Source: Ceratothoa steindachneri
Taxonomy: Eukaryota > Arthropoda > Malacostraca > Isopoda > Cymothoidae
Assembly (NCBI GenBank): GCA_963969495.1
Contig: OZ018321.1
Location: 193,934,087 to 193,998,086, forward strand
DNA: 64,000 bases
Direction: 5' to 3'
A program made the translations under genes and the position numbers. The notes beneath the pieces were generated by a model that saw only the letters and a list, made by a program, of their open reading frames with translations, was not told where the DNA came from and searched no databases. Position 1 is the first letter of the stretch, and the number at the start of each line of letters is the position of its first letter. Below are positions 39,566 to 48,926 of the stretch, one piece after another.

Positions 39566-41600
39566 AAAAAATAAACTATAGAGATAAAAATGGATGAAAA
39601 CCACGAAAGTCAATTTTTCCGTCAAATGTGCATCACTCTCCAAAACGAGCGGATGAAGAATAGTTGGGGTTAGTTATATTGTGAGTCATTCCATCGTTTC
39701 TTCAGATGTGTGATTTATAAAAGAGCAAAAGCGTCGAATAAGAAAAAAGGGAAAGGGAAGTAAATTAATGGATAAAAACTAGGAAAGAGAGAGAGAGAGA
39801 GATATTTAGATTTCTTTGGAATAACGACGTCATAACTGGTCTGAATAATTTTAGCAGTTCCTTTTGTTCTATCTTTTATATCTTTCTTTTTCCAACAGAT
39901 GGAGTAATTTTCATATGGAATTTTAAATTATTTCGCTCCAATTTGTTGCAATGTACTGATTGTAATATAACGGAAAACGGGGTTTCCATAGCGACTGGAA
40001 ACGACCTACTTGATTCATAAGGTCAATATATAGTTTCCAAATTTCCTTGTCGTACTTTTATTTTAAAATATTGTCACTCTTTCGAGCATTTGTTGCATTA
40101 GCATTTTAATTCATGCAAAATCAAGGTGTTATTTTATTTTTATTAGACTGTTACAATCCCTTAAATGAGAATTGTCATCGATATTCTGCAGTCTAGGGCG
40201 GTTGTAGAGTTGCAAGAAGTTGCCAGATGATTAATTTTATAATTTATTTGAATGATTTTACAAATACAATTCTGTGCAAGTGGAACCAGTTTCTTGATAT
40301 CAGAATATCATCAAATGTACTCATCTTCATCTTAAGTAATAACCGGTATATTTTTTCGCGAGAATACTATAGCGCAGTCCATTTGGAAGTTCTTCAGCTC
40401 ATTCTGAAATAGATCAGAGGAAACAAAACGCTCACCGAAGCCTAAGCATAAGCTGACTGGGTGTTTTCTGGTTCTAAACTTTCAACTCTAGTTATATTAA
40501 TACTGTTGATTTATTTAGTGATAAAGATTCCCCTTATTTTACCCGTTACATTTGTGAACTACTATTTCCTAGATTTTTCTTGAAATGCTAGGATCACATC
40601 ACTTGCTTTATTGATTTCTGAACACGATATGAAGGAGCTTCATTGTCAGAGAGGTAAGCAATCTTTATAACCAATTTCCACCCTTTTTTAATGCAGCGCA
40701 GGAAGTCATTCTTGCTTGCTGGAAATATATTTTAATTGTATTAGTATCAATATTTAAAACTCGTTTAAGGTACTGTAGTAAAAGGTAAGCCTTTGGCTCG
40801 AATTACCAATATTATACACTAGTATAACAAAAACATTCGAAGATTTTCAAAATTTCTTTACATAATTTAGTGAACTCGAATGTATAAGGTTAAAAATCCT
40901 GTTGCAACTTTCTCTATACATTTTAAACACTTTCTTTTATATTTGTTTAACCTATTCCACCTTAGGAACAATAGAGATTGTAAAGAATAATCGGTCAAAA
41001 TGTTCGTCTGTTGTAATTAATCGGCTAATTAGCGAACTTAAAAGTCTCATTACTTGCTCAGAGATGATCTTGGCCGTTTCGGAATTCACTTTGGCTCTGG
41101 TTTTACGGAGTGGACCAATTTGCATTTGTTCTTGAAAGTTACTTGGCACCTAGAAATTACATGGGGTCATCCGAAGGACGGGTTGCTAAAGCATTTGGAA
41201 ACCACTGTAAAGACTGACCATCCATCGACTAACCACATCCGATGTGGCTTAACTTACGGTGTTTCCTTACCATCTCGGCTCCAATGTCTACAGGAGTGAG
41301 TATCTATAGTGTCTTACACTCATTTCCTCTTCCTCTATCTTCACTTTACAGCTCTCCCCTCATAAACTTAACTTGCTTGGCATTACGCTTTAAATTCGAA
41401 AAGCAAAAAATGGCATTTCTACTCGCCCATTCCGTAGGCCGATAAACAAATAAATTTATAAACAAAACAATTAAATTCGCTAATAATGGAATCGGTGGGG
41501 GGGGGGGGAGGGCAGCAAAAACAGAAAATATTGAATATATTCTTCCTTTATTTTATCAGTCTTGAATACTTCTTCCTCGCTACTGTGATCGAGATTGGCA
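39563..41600. other. No gene recognised
   Basis: Two kilobases of AT-rich sequence with a short (GA)n run at 39787-39802. No convincing exon, transposon protein or terminal repeat was seen. Confidence 0.4.
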
Positions 41601-41901
41601 TAGCGACGGATCCAGGATAAAACATTGGGGTGGGTGGGGCTAACCTGAATTCTTGTAAAAAGGGTCATTGATCATTAATAATGGTTATCTTACACAACAT
41701 TGATAATAAATAACTGTATTTCACACAGGAGTGAGCATTAACTCTCTCCAATCCTTTTTTCCCACATCAGAAAATTATGAATTGTAGTTTTTGGATGTCA
41801 GCAAAGGTCTAATACTGAATTTAATAATTATTTTTGAGATTTACCTCCATTTTATACATGTATCATATAAGATACATTCGATCGCAACGGTTTAAAAAAC
41901 T

Positions 41902-41969
<68 letters not shown>

Positions 41970-42105
41970 TATATTATTACATAACTTTCTGAATAGCAGA
42001 ATACAAGAATGGCTTAAAAAATAAATTGAAACATAAACGGATCTGAAATTTGGGTGGGCTTCAGCCCCCTCGCCACCCTTCCTAGATCTGCGTCGTTGTC
42101 CATGG
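41601..42105. mobile_element. Candidate MITE with imperfect terminal repeats
   Basis: The left border has CGACGGATCCAGGA then GGGGTGGGTGGGGCT. The reverse complement of the right border has CGACGCAGATCTAGGA then GGGTGGCGAGGGGGCT. The elements match in order over about 40 bases. The interior is AT-rich with a (TA)n run at 41907-41967. The target duplication is not clear. Confidence 0.45.
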
Positions 42106-42255
42106 TAGTCTTTTACTAATCCATGTAGGAGTACCGAAACTTTACTCTTATTTTCACTTTAACTACACCACTTTTGTTCCACAGTTCTCATTGCAAACTT
42201 TCTGTGGCCTCGTTGTTATTGCTCTGAAAAAATTAGACAAGAAAAGCGAATGTAA

Positions 42256-42421
42256 ATTTTAGCCGGCTTTTTTTTTTGCTAGACTTTAGCCGTTTTTAGC
42301 TTTTTTAATATTTTTTTTCAACTTAAGTATATTAAACTTATTTAAACTAGCTTAACCGAGAAACTAACCTTACAAAAGCTAAAAACGGTTAAAATCTAAC
42401 CCCCCCCCCAAAACAGCTAAA
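42256..42421. mobile_element. Short foldback element
   Basis: Left arm TTTTAGCCGGC... TTAGCCGTTTTTAGC (42256-42302) pairs with right arm GCTAAAAACGGTTAAAATCTA... GCTAAAA (42378-42421). The arms carry runs of T and C. It is about 165 bases and noncoding. Confidence 0.55.
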
Positions 42422-43349
42422 ATATCTTGCGGGCTCTCCTCGAAAATTACCTAAATTTGTTCCTTGAGGTTTTGAATGTGTTGAAAAGTGACTTTAATTG
42501 CTATGGATGTGTTAATAAAGTCTTAAAAGGTGGTGATAGGGAGGATCTTCTTTGTGGCATTGCTGCCCGTAGACCCTTTGGTGTAGGAAGAAGGTTTACG
42601 ATGACGATAGCGACAATGTCAACTATGATAGGTTTCAAATATTCCTTTTATTTCATTCGGTTTTCTTTTTTTCTCCTTTTTTTCGTCTAAAAAAATGTTT
42701 TCCTATAATTCTTCGGCCATATCTAAATAGCCTTGTCCTTTGGTTACTATGGGGGTAATTTTAATTTCAGTAGACATCACAACTTGCTTTTATTAATTGA
42801 TAGGAATTAAGTAATTTCAATCCAGGACATTAATTAACTATTAGAAGAATTATCTACCCATAATCTAGAAACTGACACTAATAGTTTACTATGTAAAAAT
42901 ATTACTTTTATCCCGATACGTTTCAAACACCGCGTGATTGTTATTTATTCAGAAAATTTACTTCATATTTTACTGGAGGTTTTTAATACGAAAGTACTAA
43001 TCCATCGTGGCTTGCAAGGTCAAAAGTTTAGATTTCAGTAATTCTTTCATCCCTCGCTGATTAGGTTCACTACACTCGCCCATCACTTAGGCAACGCAGA
43101 CTGAATGTGTTAACACAATTTTGGTATCTCTGTCAGTGTATAGGTGCTCTATAAATGTCTGGTTAAAATTTAAACTTTTATCTGACGTCTTGTCGAATGA
43201 ACTAAACTATATAGCGAATAAACAAATATTTAATCTAAATACAGGCTGGAAACACGAAATGTAGACTGATATTTAAATATTTTCAGAACACAATGTAATA
43301 TTTCATAATATTTAGGCTAAAACGAAAACAAAGAATATGGTACAAGATG

Positions 43350-44230
43350 ATGATAAATTATATTCAATTTGCCCTCCTTTTGCGTCCATGACACGACCAA
43401 GTTTAGGTATGATCTGAGCACAAGTGTCACCCTGTGTTTCAGTTGATATTTACTCCCAGCATTTTTACAGTTTGCACTTCAGAACGTCGACACTTTGATG
43501 AAATTTGGTACAGGCCTTCTGTTCAAGCATCGATCACATTCCAAAGTCCATGAGGTTCAAATCTCTCGAACTGGGACACCAAAGTTCCTCTGACCCAAAC
43601 CTCTTCAAATTTTCCTGGCACCAACCAGTCTTGAAATCTTTTGGTCCTGGGTGAAGATGATTCATCTTGTTGAAGGGTTACGCAGACATTTTCTCTGGGG
43701 ACATCCACCCGTAGATGACTTTCTATTTGAACACGTCCAAATAAACGTTGATTGATCTTTACCCTTCTTCAATGAAGAGGAGAGGTGTCTTCTGGGCCGT
43801 TGATGTTACGCCCGTCCACCTCATCACCGAAGCTGGCTTCTGTGTCCTGAAAGATTTCTACTTCTCAACCTGAATCTCATTTTGATTTTGTACCCAAACA
43901 AATTTTTGTGCCCAAAGACAGCGAATAAATTCTTATCCGTCGTCCACCTAACGGGATAATGCGAGTCATCAATGAGCCGTTAGAGGAGCAGCTTTGCTCT
44001 TTCGACTTTTCTATTTGGTGGGGTTGGAAAGCAAATCTCCTTTAGCTCTCATGAGTGGATGAAGTTTCAGAACATCTTTAAGCAATTATTGCATGGTCAC
44101 ATGGCTTACATACTTTGCCCTCCGAAGCAAGTTGTCTCACACACCTCCTTGAATTTCGCCTGATCTTGTTCCTGTTCTTGAGGTATCACCTATCAGAGCG
44201 GGGTGGTCCTCACTCCATTTCATTAAGTCG
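43350..44230 (-). pseudogene. Mariner-type (maT-like) transposase relic
   Basis: Heavily decayed. On the - strand, LRRAKYVSHVTMQ (helix-turn-helix region) is followed by LLLRLIDDSHYPVRWTTDKN (first catalytic Asp block, usually TDEK, here TTDK), traces of the middle domain, then VTLQQDESSSPRTKRFQDWL (usually QQDGAPAHTAK..QDWL) and KFEEVWVRGTLVSQFE. The HYPV.WTDEK pattern is typical of one mariner branch. Stops and shifts occur about every 100 bases. Terminal repeats were not located. Confidence 0.6.
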
Positions 44231-44339
44231 TTTTATAGTTAAAAAACTCCAGCTTTGTTCACAGTTGGGCTAAAAAATGTGAAAATATCGCCCGTTGTCT
44301 TCCCACCTCTATACAGGTACTCGATTGTCTTACATTTTC

Positions 44340-44720
44340 AAGTTATATTTATAAATAAGTGTTGTTTTTAGTCGCGTACGACTCTATATCTCACTATGTC
44401 GGTCGGTCGGTCTCCGTTTTGCTTTATTGTTTTGGTAATAACATTGTAACTATCCCGCCGATTCTAAAGAATTTTGAGACACATGTTATTTTGCATTCTC
44501 TTTCGAATGATATAATTGTCAAAATCCTCCCAAGGTTAGCCGGGTAATTATTTGGCAATAACATTTAACCATTCGGCCGATTCTAACGAAATTTGAAGCG
44601 CTTATGTTGTTTTCCATTCCCTTTCGAATGATATAATTGGCAAGGTCCTCCCAAGGTTACTCCGGGAATTATTGAAAATTTTGAATGTCGTAAGGTCATA
44701 AATCAATAAGTGAGAGTACA
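44340..44720. mobile_element. Noncoding element with internal ~119-bp tandem duplication
   Basis: Two diverged direct repeats, 44434-44550 and 44551-44670, share TTGG(T/C)AATAACATT, CCGATTCTAA, CTTTCGAATGATATAATTG and CCTCCCAAGGTTA. Outer borders AGTCGCGTACGACTCT and, reverse complemented, AGTCGTGTACTCTCAC are similar. A (GGTC)n stretch lies near 44400. It is probably a MITE of a family abundant in this genome, but the class is unknown. Confidence 0.55.
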
Positions 44721-45133
44721 CGACTTTGGTCAGCAGACCTTGTTTTTATATTCTTTAATCAATCTATTATAATGTATTTTAATAATGTAAATACTAAGTA
44801 CTTAACTTACCAATGTAAAATATAACGACTTCCAGGGACGGTAACATATTACGTAACACCTTTAGTCTACCCATGCGGGTTATTGAGGTGGGACCAACAG
44901 AGGGAAACATCAAAGTTGAGAGACGATTTCAGTGAGCCACAACCACCAAATTAGTGAGGCAAGACTGATCTCGAATGCCTAGCGAAGCTTTTATCTCCAA
45001 CAACCTAATAGACCAATTTCCAAAATAAAAATATTCAATTATATTTTATAATTTTGGGAATCGTAACGCGTATCGGAATCAAGACTTTTAAGTGGAATCG
45101 GAAATCGTTAAAAATTTTGGTATCGTTCCACCA

Positions 45134-45136
<3 letters not shown>

Positions 45137-45200
<64 letters not shown>
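45137..45200. repeat. (AT)n microsatellite
   Basis: About 32 units. On its left is a possible hAT-like end (reverse complement TAGTGGTGGAACGATACC, 45120-45138) and on its right is the 3' flank of the Penelope-like element. Confidence 0.95.
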
Positions 45201-45208
<8 letters not shown>

Positions 45209-45209
45209 G

Positions 45210-46346
45210 GGAAATATCACGAAAGTTAGCACGTGATAACTATAAATATGAATATGTACCACGCAAGGAAACTGAATAAAATGCAGATTGGAGTTAGTAC
45301 TTTCGAAAGTCTATTCGACATTTTCAAACTCACAATGATACGAAAAATAAGACACCCAGTATTTATACTAAGCACGTTTCCCTATGAGGTCAACATTTTA
45401 ATGCTATCAGATAAGTCGGATTTTAGAAAAAGTGATAAATTTGGATCTAGCGAAAACATCCCTGGGCTAATGTTGAGATTACTCTCCTTTGTGTGGGAGA
45501 TTAAAAATGATTCCAGGATATTTCTCCTTATAAAATCATTACTTGGATTATAGTATCAGTTTTTGACCAGTTAATTCCGTGTCCCATCTTGGAATTGTGG
45601 ACAGCTAAGGCATTATTCAGATAACCCTTAATTACTGCATTTTTGTGTTGTTGGGTCCTTATGGAAACATTTTTGGAAGTTTGGCCTACATAGAATAAAT
45701 TACAACAATCTAAACATGGAATTCGGTAAATTACATTATTATCATTATTGGGGCTATGCTTTATTAAGAGATTTTTTAATGTATGCTTGTATTTAAAGGC
45801 TACCTTAATATTAAGTTGTTTTAGAATGGGCACTACAGACATAAAATTATCATGATAGGGTAAAATTAATAGGTTTTTACAAGGTTCTATTGTCTCTAAT
45901 TTACAATTAAAAATGTTTTTTTGGCTATATTCATACACTTTTATAGAAAGTACTTTGGGTAGCATAAATTGGTAGCAATATCTTCAATTTTTGTGTATTC
46001 TTTATCTATATAGTCGGGACTACATTTTCGAAGAGCCCTAAGATACATGGAGGAAAAAACAGCAGATTTTATATTTTTGGCATGACTTGAATAAAAATGG
46101 ACATAAGAAATTATTTGTCGGTTTCCTATAAACAGTAAATTTAAATCTATGTGGTTCTCTAATTATTAGGACATCCAAAAATGTAAGGCTCTTATTTATT
46201 TCCTTTTCTACATTGAATTTAATTGACGGAACCAGTGAGTTGATAATCAAAAGAAAACTATCGATGTCAAAACTGTTGTTTAAAATTACCAGGATGTCAT
46301 CAACATACCGGAACCAAACAATTTGAGGCGCCACATATATCTGCAC
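45210..46346 (-). mobile_element. Penelope-like element, 5'-truncated
   Basis: A - strand element with reverse transcriptase and GIY-YIG nuclease parts followed by a noncoding 3' region that runs down to a (TA)n tract. It is truncated on its 5' side at a T-rich run (46347-46373) bordering the Tc1-like element. Confidence 0.8.
45528..46346 (-). pseudogene. Penelope-like reverse transcriptase (C-terminal part) and GIY-YIG endonuclease
   Basis: From 46346: IVWFRYVDDILVILNNSFDI with the YVDD catalytic box, LVPSIKFNVEKEINKSLTFL, DVLIIREPHRFKFTVYRKPT, then after a shift MYLRALRKCSPDYID and IEDIATNL. The frame from 45965 holds LPYHDNFMSVVPILKQLNIK, VIYRIPCLDCCNLFYVGQTS, KNVSIRTQQHKNAVIKG and NNALAVHNSKMGHGINW. 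The FYVGQTSK..R...H block is the GIY-YIG nuclease of Penelope elements, which cuts target DNA for priming. The conserved Tyr, Arg and His can be seen. One frame break separates the two halves; fingers and palm upstream of YVDD are missing. Confidence 0.85.
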
Positions 46347-46511
46347 ACTTATTTTTTTTTTTTTTTAATATTTCCTTTTTTTCGTCTGGTTATAAAACTA
46401 GGAGGAAACTCGGTAAACATTTATTTAACAGAAATAATACAAAAGTTTTTCTTTGTGTATGAAAACAATAGAAGGTAACAAAAGTACTCAACCAATAATA
46501 ATTTAAGTCAT

Positions 46512-47507
46512 TTAATATTTGGTGGGATAACCTTTGTTTGCAATAACAGCATGAAGACGATTAGCATAGGTTGATATTATCTTTTCACAGTCTTTTTTTG
46601 ATATTTTGTCCCACTCTTCTACGCAAATATCCCTCGAAGATCCAAGGTTCTGTTGGTTTCTCTCTCGGATTGCAGCCTTCAGCATTGCTACCATTGTTCA
46701 ATAGGATTGAGTTCTGGCGATTGAATGGCGAAGAAGGAAGTTTATTTTTCTCTTCTTAACCATTCTTGGGTTAATTTGGCCGTGTGCTTAGGATCGTTGC
46801 CCTGCTGAAACATCTATTGATGTCCGCAGTAGAATTCTTTCGCATTTGGGAACAGCATTTCTTACATTATCTTTCGATACGTGGTACCATCTATTTTTCC
46901 CATCAATGGTGTGAAATGTTACTGTGACATGAGCAGTAAAGCAGACCCAAATCACGATAATACATCCTACGGACCTACGTGTTTCAAGGTTGAGATGGTG
47001 TGCTTAGGATCATAAGAAGTTCCTTCGGCCCTACAAACATGACCATCACCATTTGCAAGGAAAAGTTCTATTTCAGTCTTATCTGTCTATATAACATTAT
47101 TCACAAATTTGCTTTCCTTTTCAAGATGCTCTCTGGCAAAATTAAACCCTTCGTTACATGTTTTTTTTTATTAATAAGTGTAGCTCTGCGGAGAGTGAAA
47201 TAATGCATATTATTACGATGGAGTTCTGTACTAATAGTTCTCTTATTCAGTTTAGTCCCTGCCGATTCCAGGTCGCTTTGTAGATCTTTCATAGTATTCG
47301 TTGGATTATTCTTTAAACTTTCGAAACATGTAACATAAAGACTGCTCAGTTAAAGGGGATTCTATATTCGCGATGCTTTCGAATCATATAAATTACAGTT
47401 GCATAAGGCACTTCAACTCGCTCAGATATATTCCTATAGGATAATCGACCTGAATGAAGTTTATTGATGTCGAATTGCTAGATGAATTTCTTTGACCTTT
47501 GCCATTA
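46512..47507 (-). pseudogene. Tc1-like transposase, broken
   Basis: N-terminus MAKVKEIHLAIRHQ (47507) then a stop. The DNA-binding region continues as SDLESAGTKLNKRTISTELH, HYFTLRRATLINKKKH (47292-47101). The catalytic core is unreadable in one frame. The C-terminus (46694-46512) is clear: CVEEWDKISKKDCEKIISTY, ANRLHAVIANKGYPTKY, matching EEW.KI....C..LI.S...R..AVI..KG..TKY of Tc1 transposases. Confidence 0.75.
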
Positions 47508-47565
47508 TGCAAAGCAAACGTCCTCCTTTTATCGATTCTCATGAACGAATGACGGTGCTAATATT

Positions 47566-47668
47566 CGGCAGTTCACATCAGTTTCGTTTCTAGAAATTTC
47601 GGCAGTTCACATCAGTTTCGTTTCTAGAAATTTTGGCAGTTCACATCAGTTTCGTTTCTAGAAATTTT
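47566..47668. repeat. 34-bp direct repeat, three units
   Basis: GGCAGTTCACATCAGTTTCG followed by TTTCTAGAAATTT recurs at 47566, 47600 and 47634 with almost no divergence. It lies inside the Tc1-like element, outside its transposase frame. Confidence 0.9.
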
Positions 47669-47887
47669 TCGAATCTTCAATCGTACCCTTTTCATCGAAT
47701 TTATAATATTTCTTTTGTTTAATAACAATGTTCTCACATGTTATTAGAGGGGTTGAATACTTTTGTCACCTGCTAAATTTTGTTTATTACCAATTGTTGT
47801 AATACACAAAGAAAATATGTCGTGTGTATTTCTTGTGTTTAATATATGTTTACCGAATTTACTCTTAATTTCCTAGAAACATTTATT

Positions 47888-47986
47888 TGTTAAAACAATA
47901 TAAACTTGTCTAACTGCATCAAAACAATCATTTTGTCCTTAGTTGAGAGCGCCGTAAAGATTGTAACAGGACTTTTGCAATACCCG
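47888..47986. mobile_element. Solo end of a mariner element
   Basis: ACTGCATCAAAACAATCATT, TTGTCCTTAGTTGAG and GTAACAGGACTTTTGCAATA match the terminal 100 bases of the mariner element at 60097-61282 in reverse complement. It runs directly into a (TA)n tract at 47987. No transposase is present. Confidence 0.75.

Positions 47987-47987
<1 letters not shown>

Positions 47988-48066
<79 letters not shown>
47988..48066. repeat. (TA)n microsatellite
   Basis: About 39 uninterrupted units beginning at the TA end of the solo mariner terminus. Confidence 0.95.
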
Positions 48067-48068
<2 letters not shown>

Positions 48069-48493
48069 TTATCATAAAGTAGGAACGAAGAATCACGATT
48101 TGAAATCTGAACATTCCACTTTATTAAGATTTGTTTCTTTTCAAACAAGACGTAAATCACATCTTTTATATGTATTTCTATTCAATATGATTCGATTTGT
48201 ATGTCCTTTGCCAAGATCATTGCGGGTATACATACACGAACGCTGATTCTGATCAATAATGCCGACGAGTGGACTTTCAGCCACTATTCAGATGAAGATA
48301 AATCCCAAAATTACAAATTACAAATTAGGTTAAAGTGATGAAATTGTGTGGTAGGTATATAAAGGTGTGAAAATGTTTTCTAGTTTGCCCTGGTGTTAGG
48401 GCATCACTAGCATTCTTCTTATTTGTATTTTTTAATATTAACAATTCCACTGTCATTAAAGTAGCTGACTGTCGTTGACAGCCAGTTTCCTCC

Positions 48494-48538
<45 letters not shown>

Positions 48539-48604
48539 ATTATTTGTGTTTTTCCGTCGAAGCATTCAAGCCTTTCAAAGGTTACTCTTATGCTGAATCT
48601 CATA
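48067..48604. other. No gene recognised; (TA)n at 48497-48536
   Basis: About 540 bases without supported coding sequence between a (TA)n tract and the 3' end of non-LTR copy 3. Confidence 0.4.
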
Positions 48605-48635
48605 AGTTTTGAGTCTTAGTTTATCTCTTTTATTT

Positions 48636-48871
48636 GGGCACTTCGCCTCTTTTTATCGTTTATTTTTAGTTGACATGATTTTACTTTCAAATGAGACTTG
48701 GGAATTTTGGCACTTCACCTCTTTTTATTCTGAAATGTTAATTATTTTTTCGATCAATTAGTTTGGGCACTTCGCCTCTTTTATATTTAAAGTTAGTTAA
48801 ATTTTTACTTTATACTTTGTTTATATTGAGGGGGGGGGGATCTTTAGTGTGGGCACTTCGCCTCTTTTTTA
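48636..48871 (-). repeat. Reiterated 3' UTR motif of the non-LTR family (copy 3)
   Basis: Four copies lie at 48636-48656, 48709-48727, 48765-48784 and 48851-48871, written on the + strand as GGGCACTTCGCCTCTTTTTAT (the second is GGCACTTCACCTCTTTTTAT). Spacing is irregular (73, 56 and 86 bases), so this is not a simple tandem repeat. The matching motif in copy 2 is on the sense strand. Confidence 0.8.
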
Positions 48872-48926
48872 TTTGTTTAATTGTTGAATTTATGCTGTCA
48901 CAATACATCGAAGTAGTGGACTACTA

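Larger units (their letters stand above)
46395..47880 (-). mobile_element. Tc1-like DNA transposon with long terminal inverted repeats
   Basis: Left border AAACTAGGAGGAAAC..CGGTAAACAT and right border (reverse complement) TTTCTAGGAAATTAAG..CGGTAAACAT pair, and the pairing continues inward through TTTTCTTTGTGTAT and GGTAACAAAAGTACTCAACC / GGTGACAAAAGTATTCAACC. The terminal repeats are therefore about 100-135 bp. The interior holds a broken Tc1-type transposase on the - strand and a 34-bp triplication near its 5' side. Confidence 0.8.
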
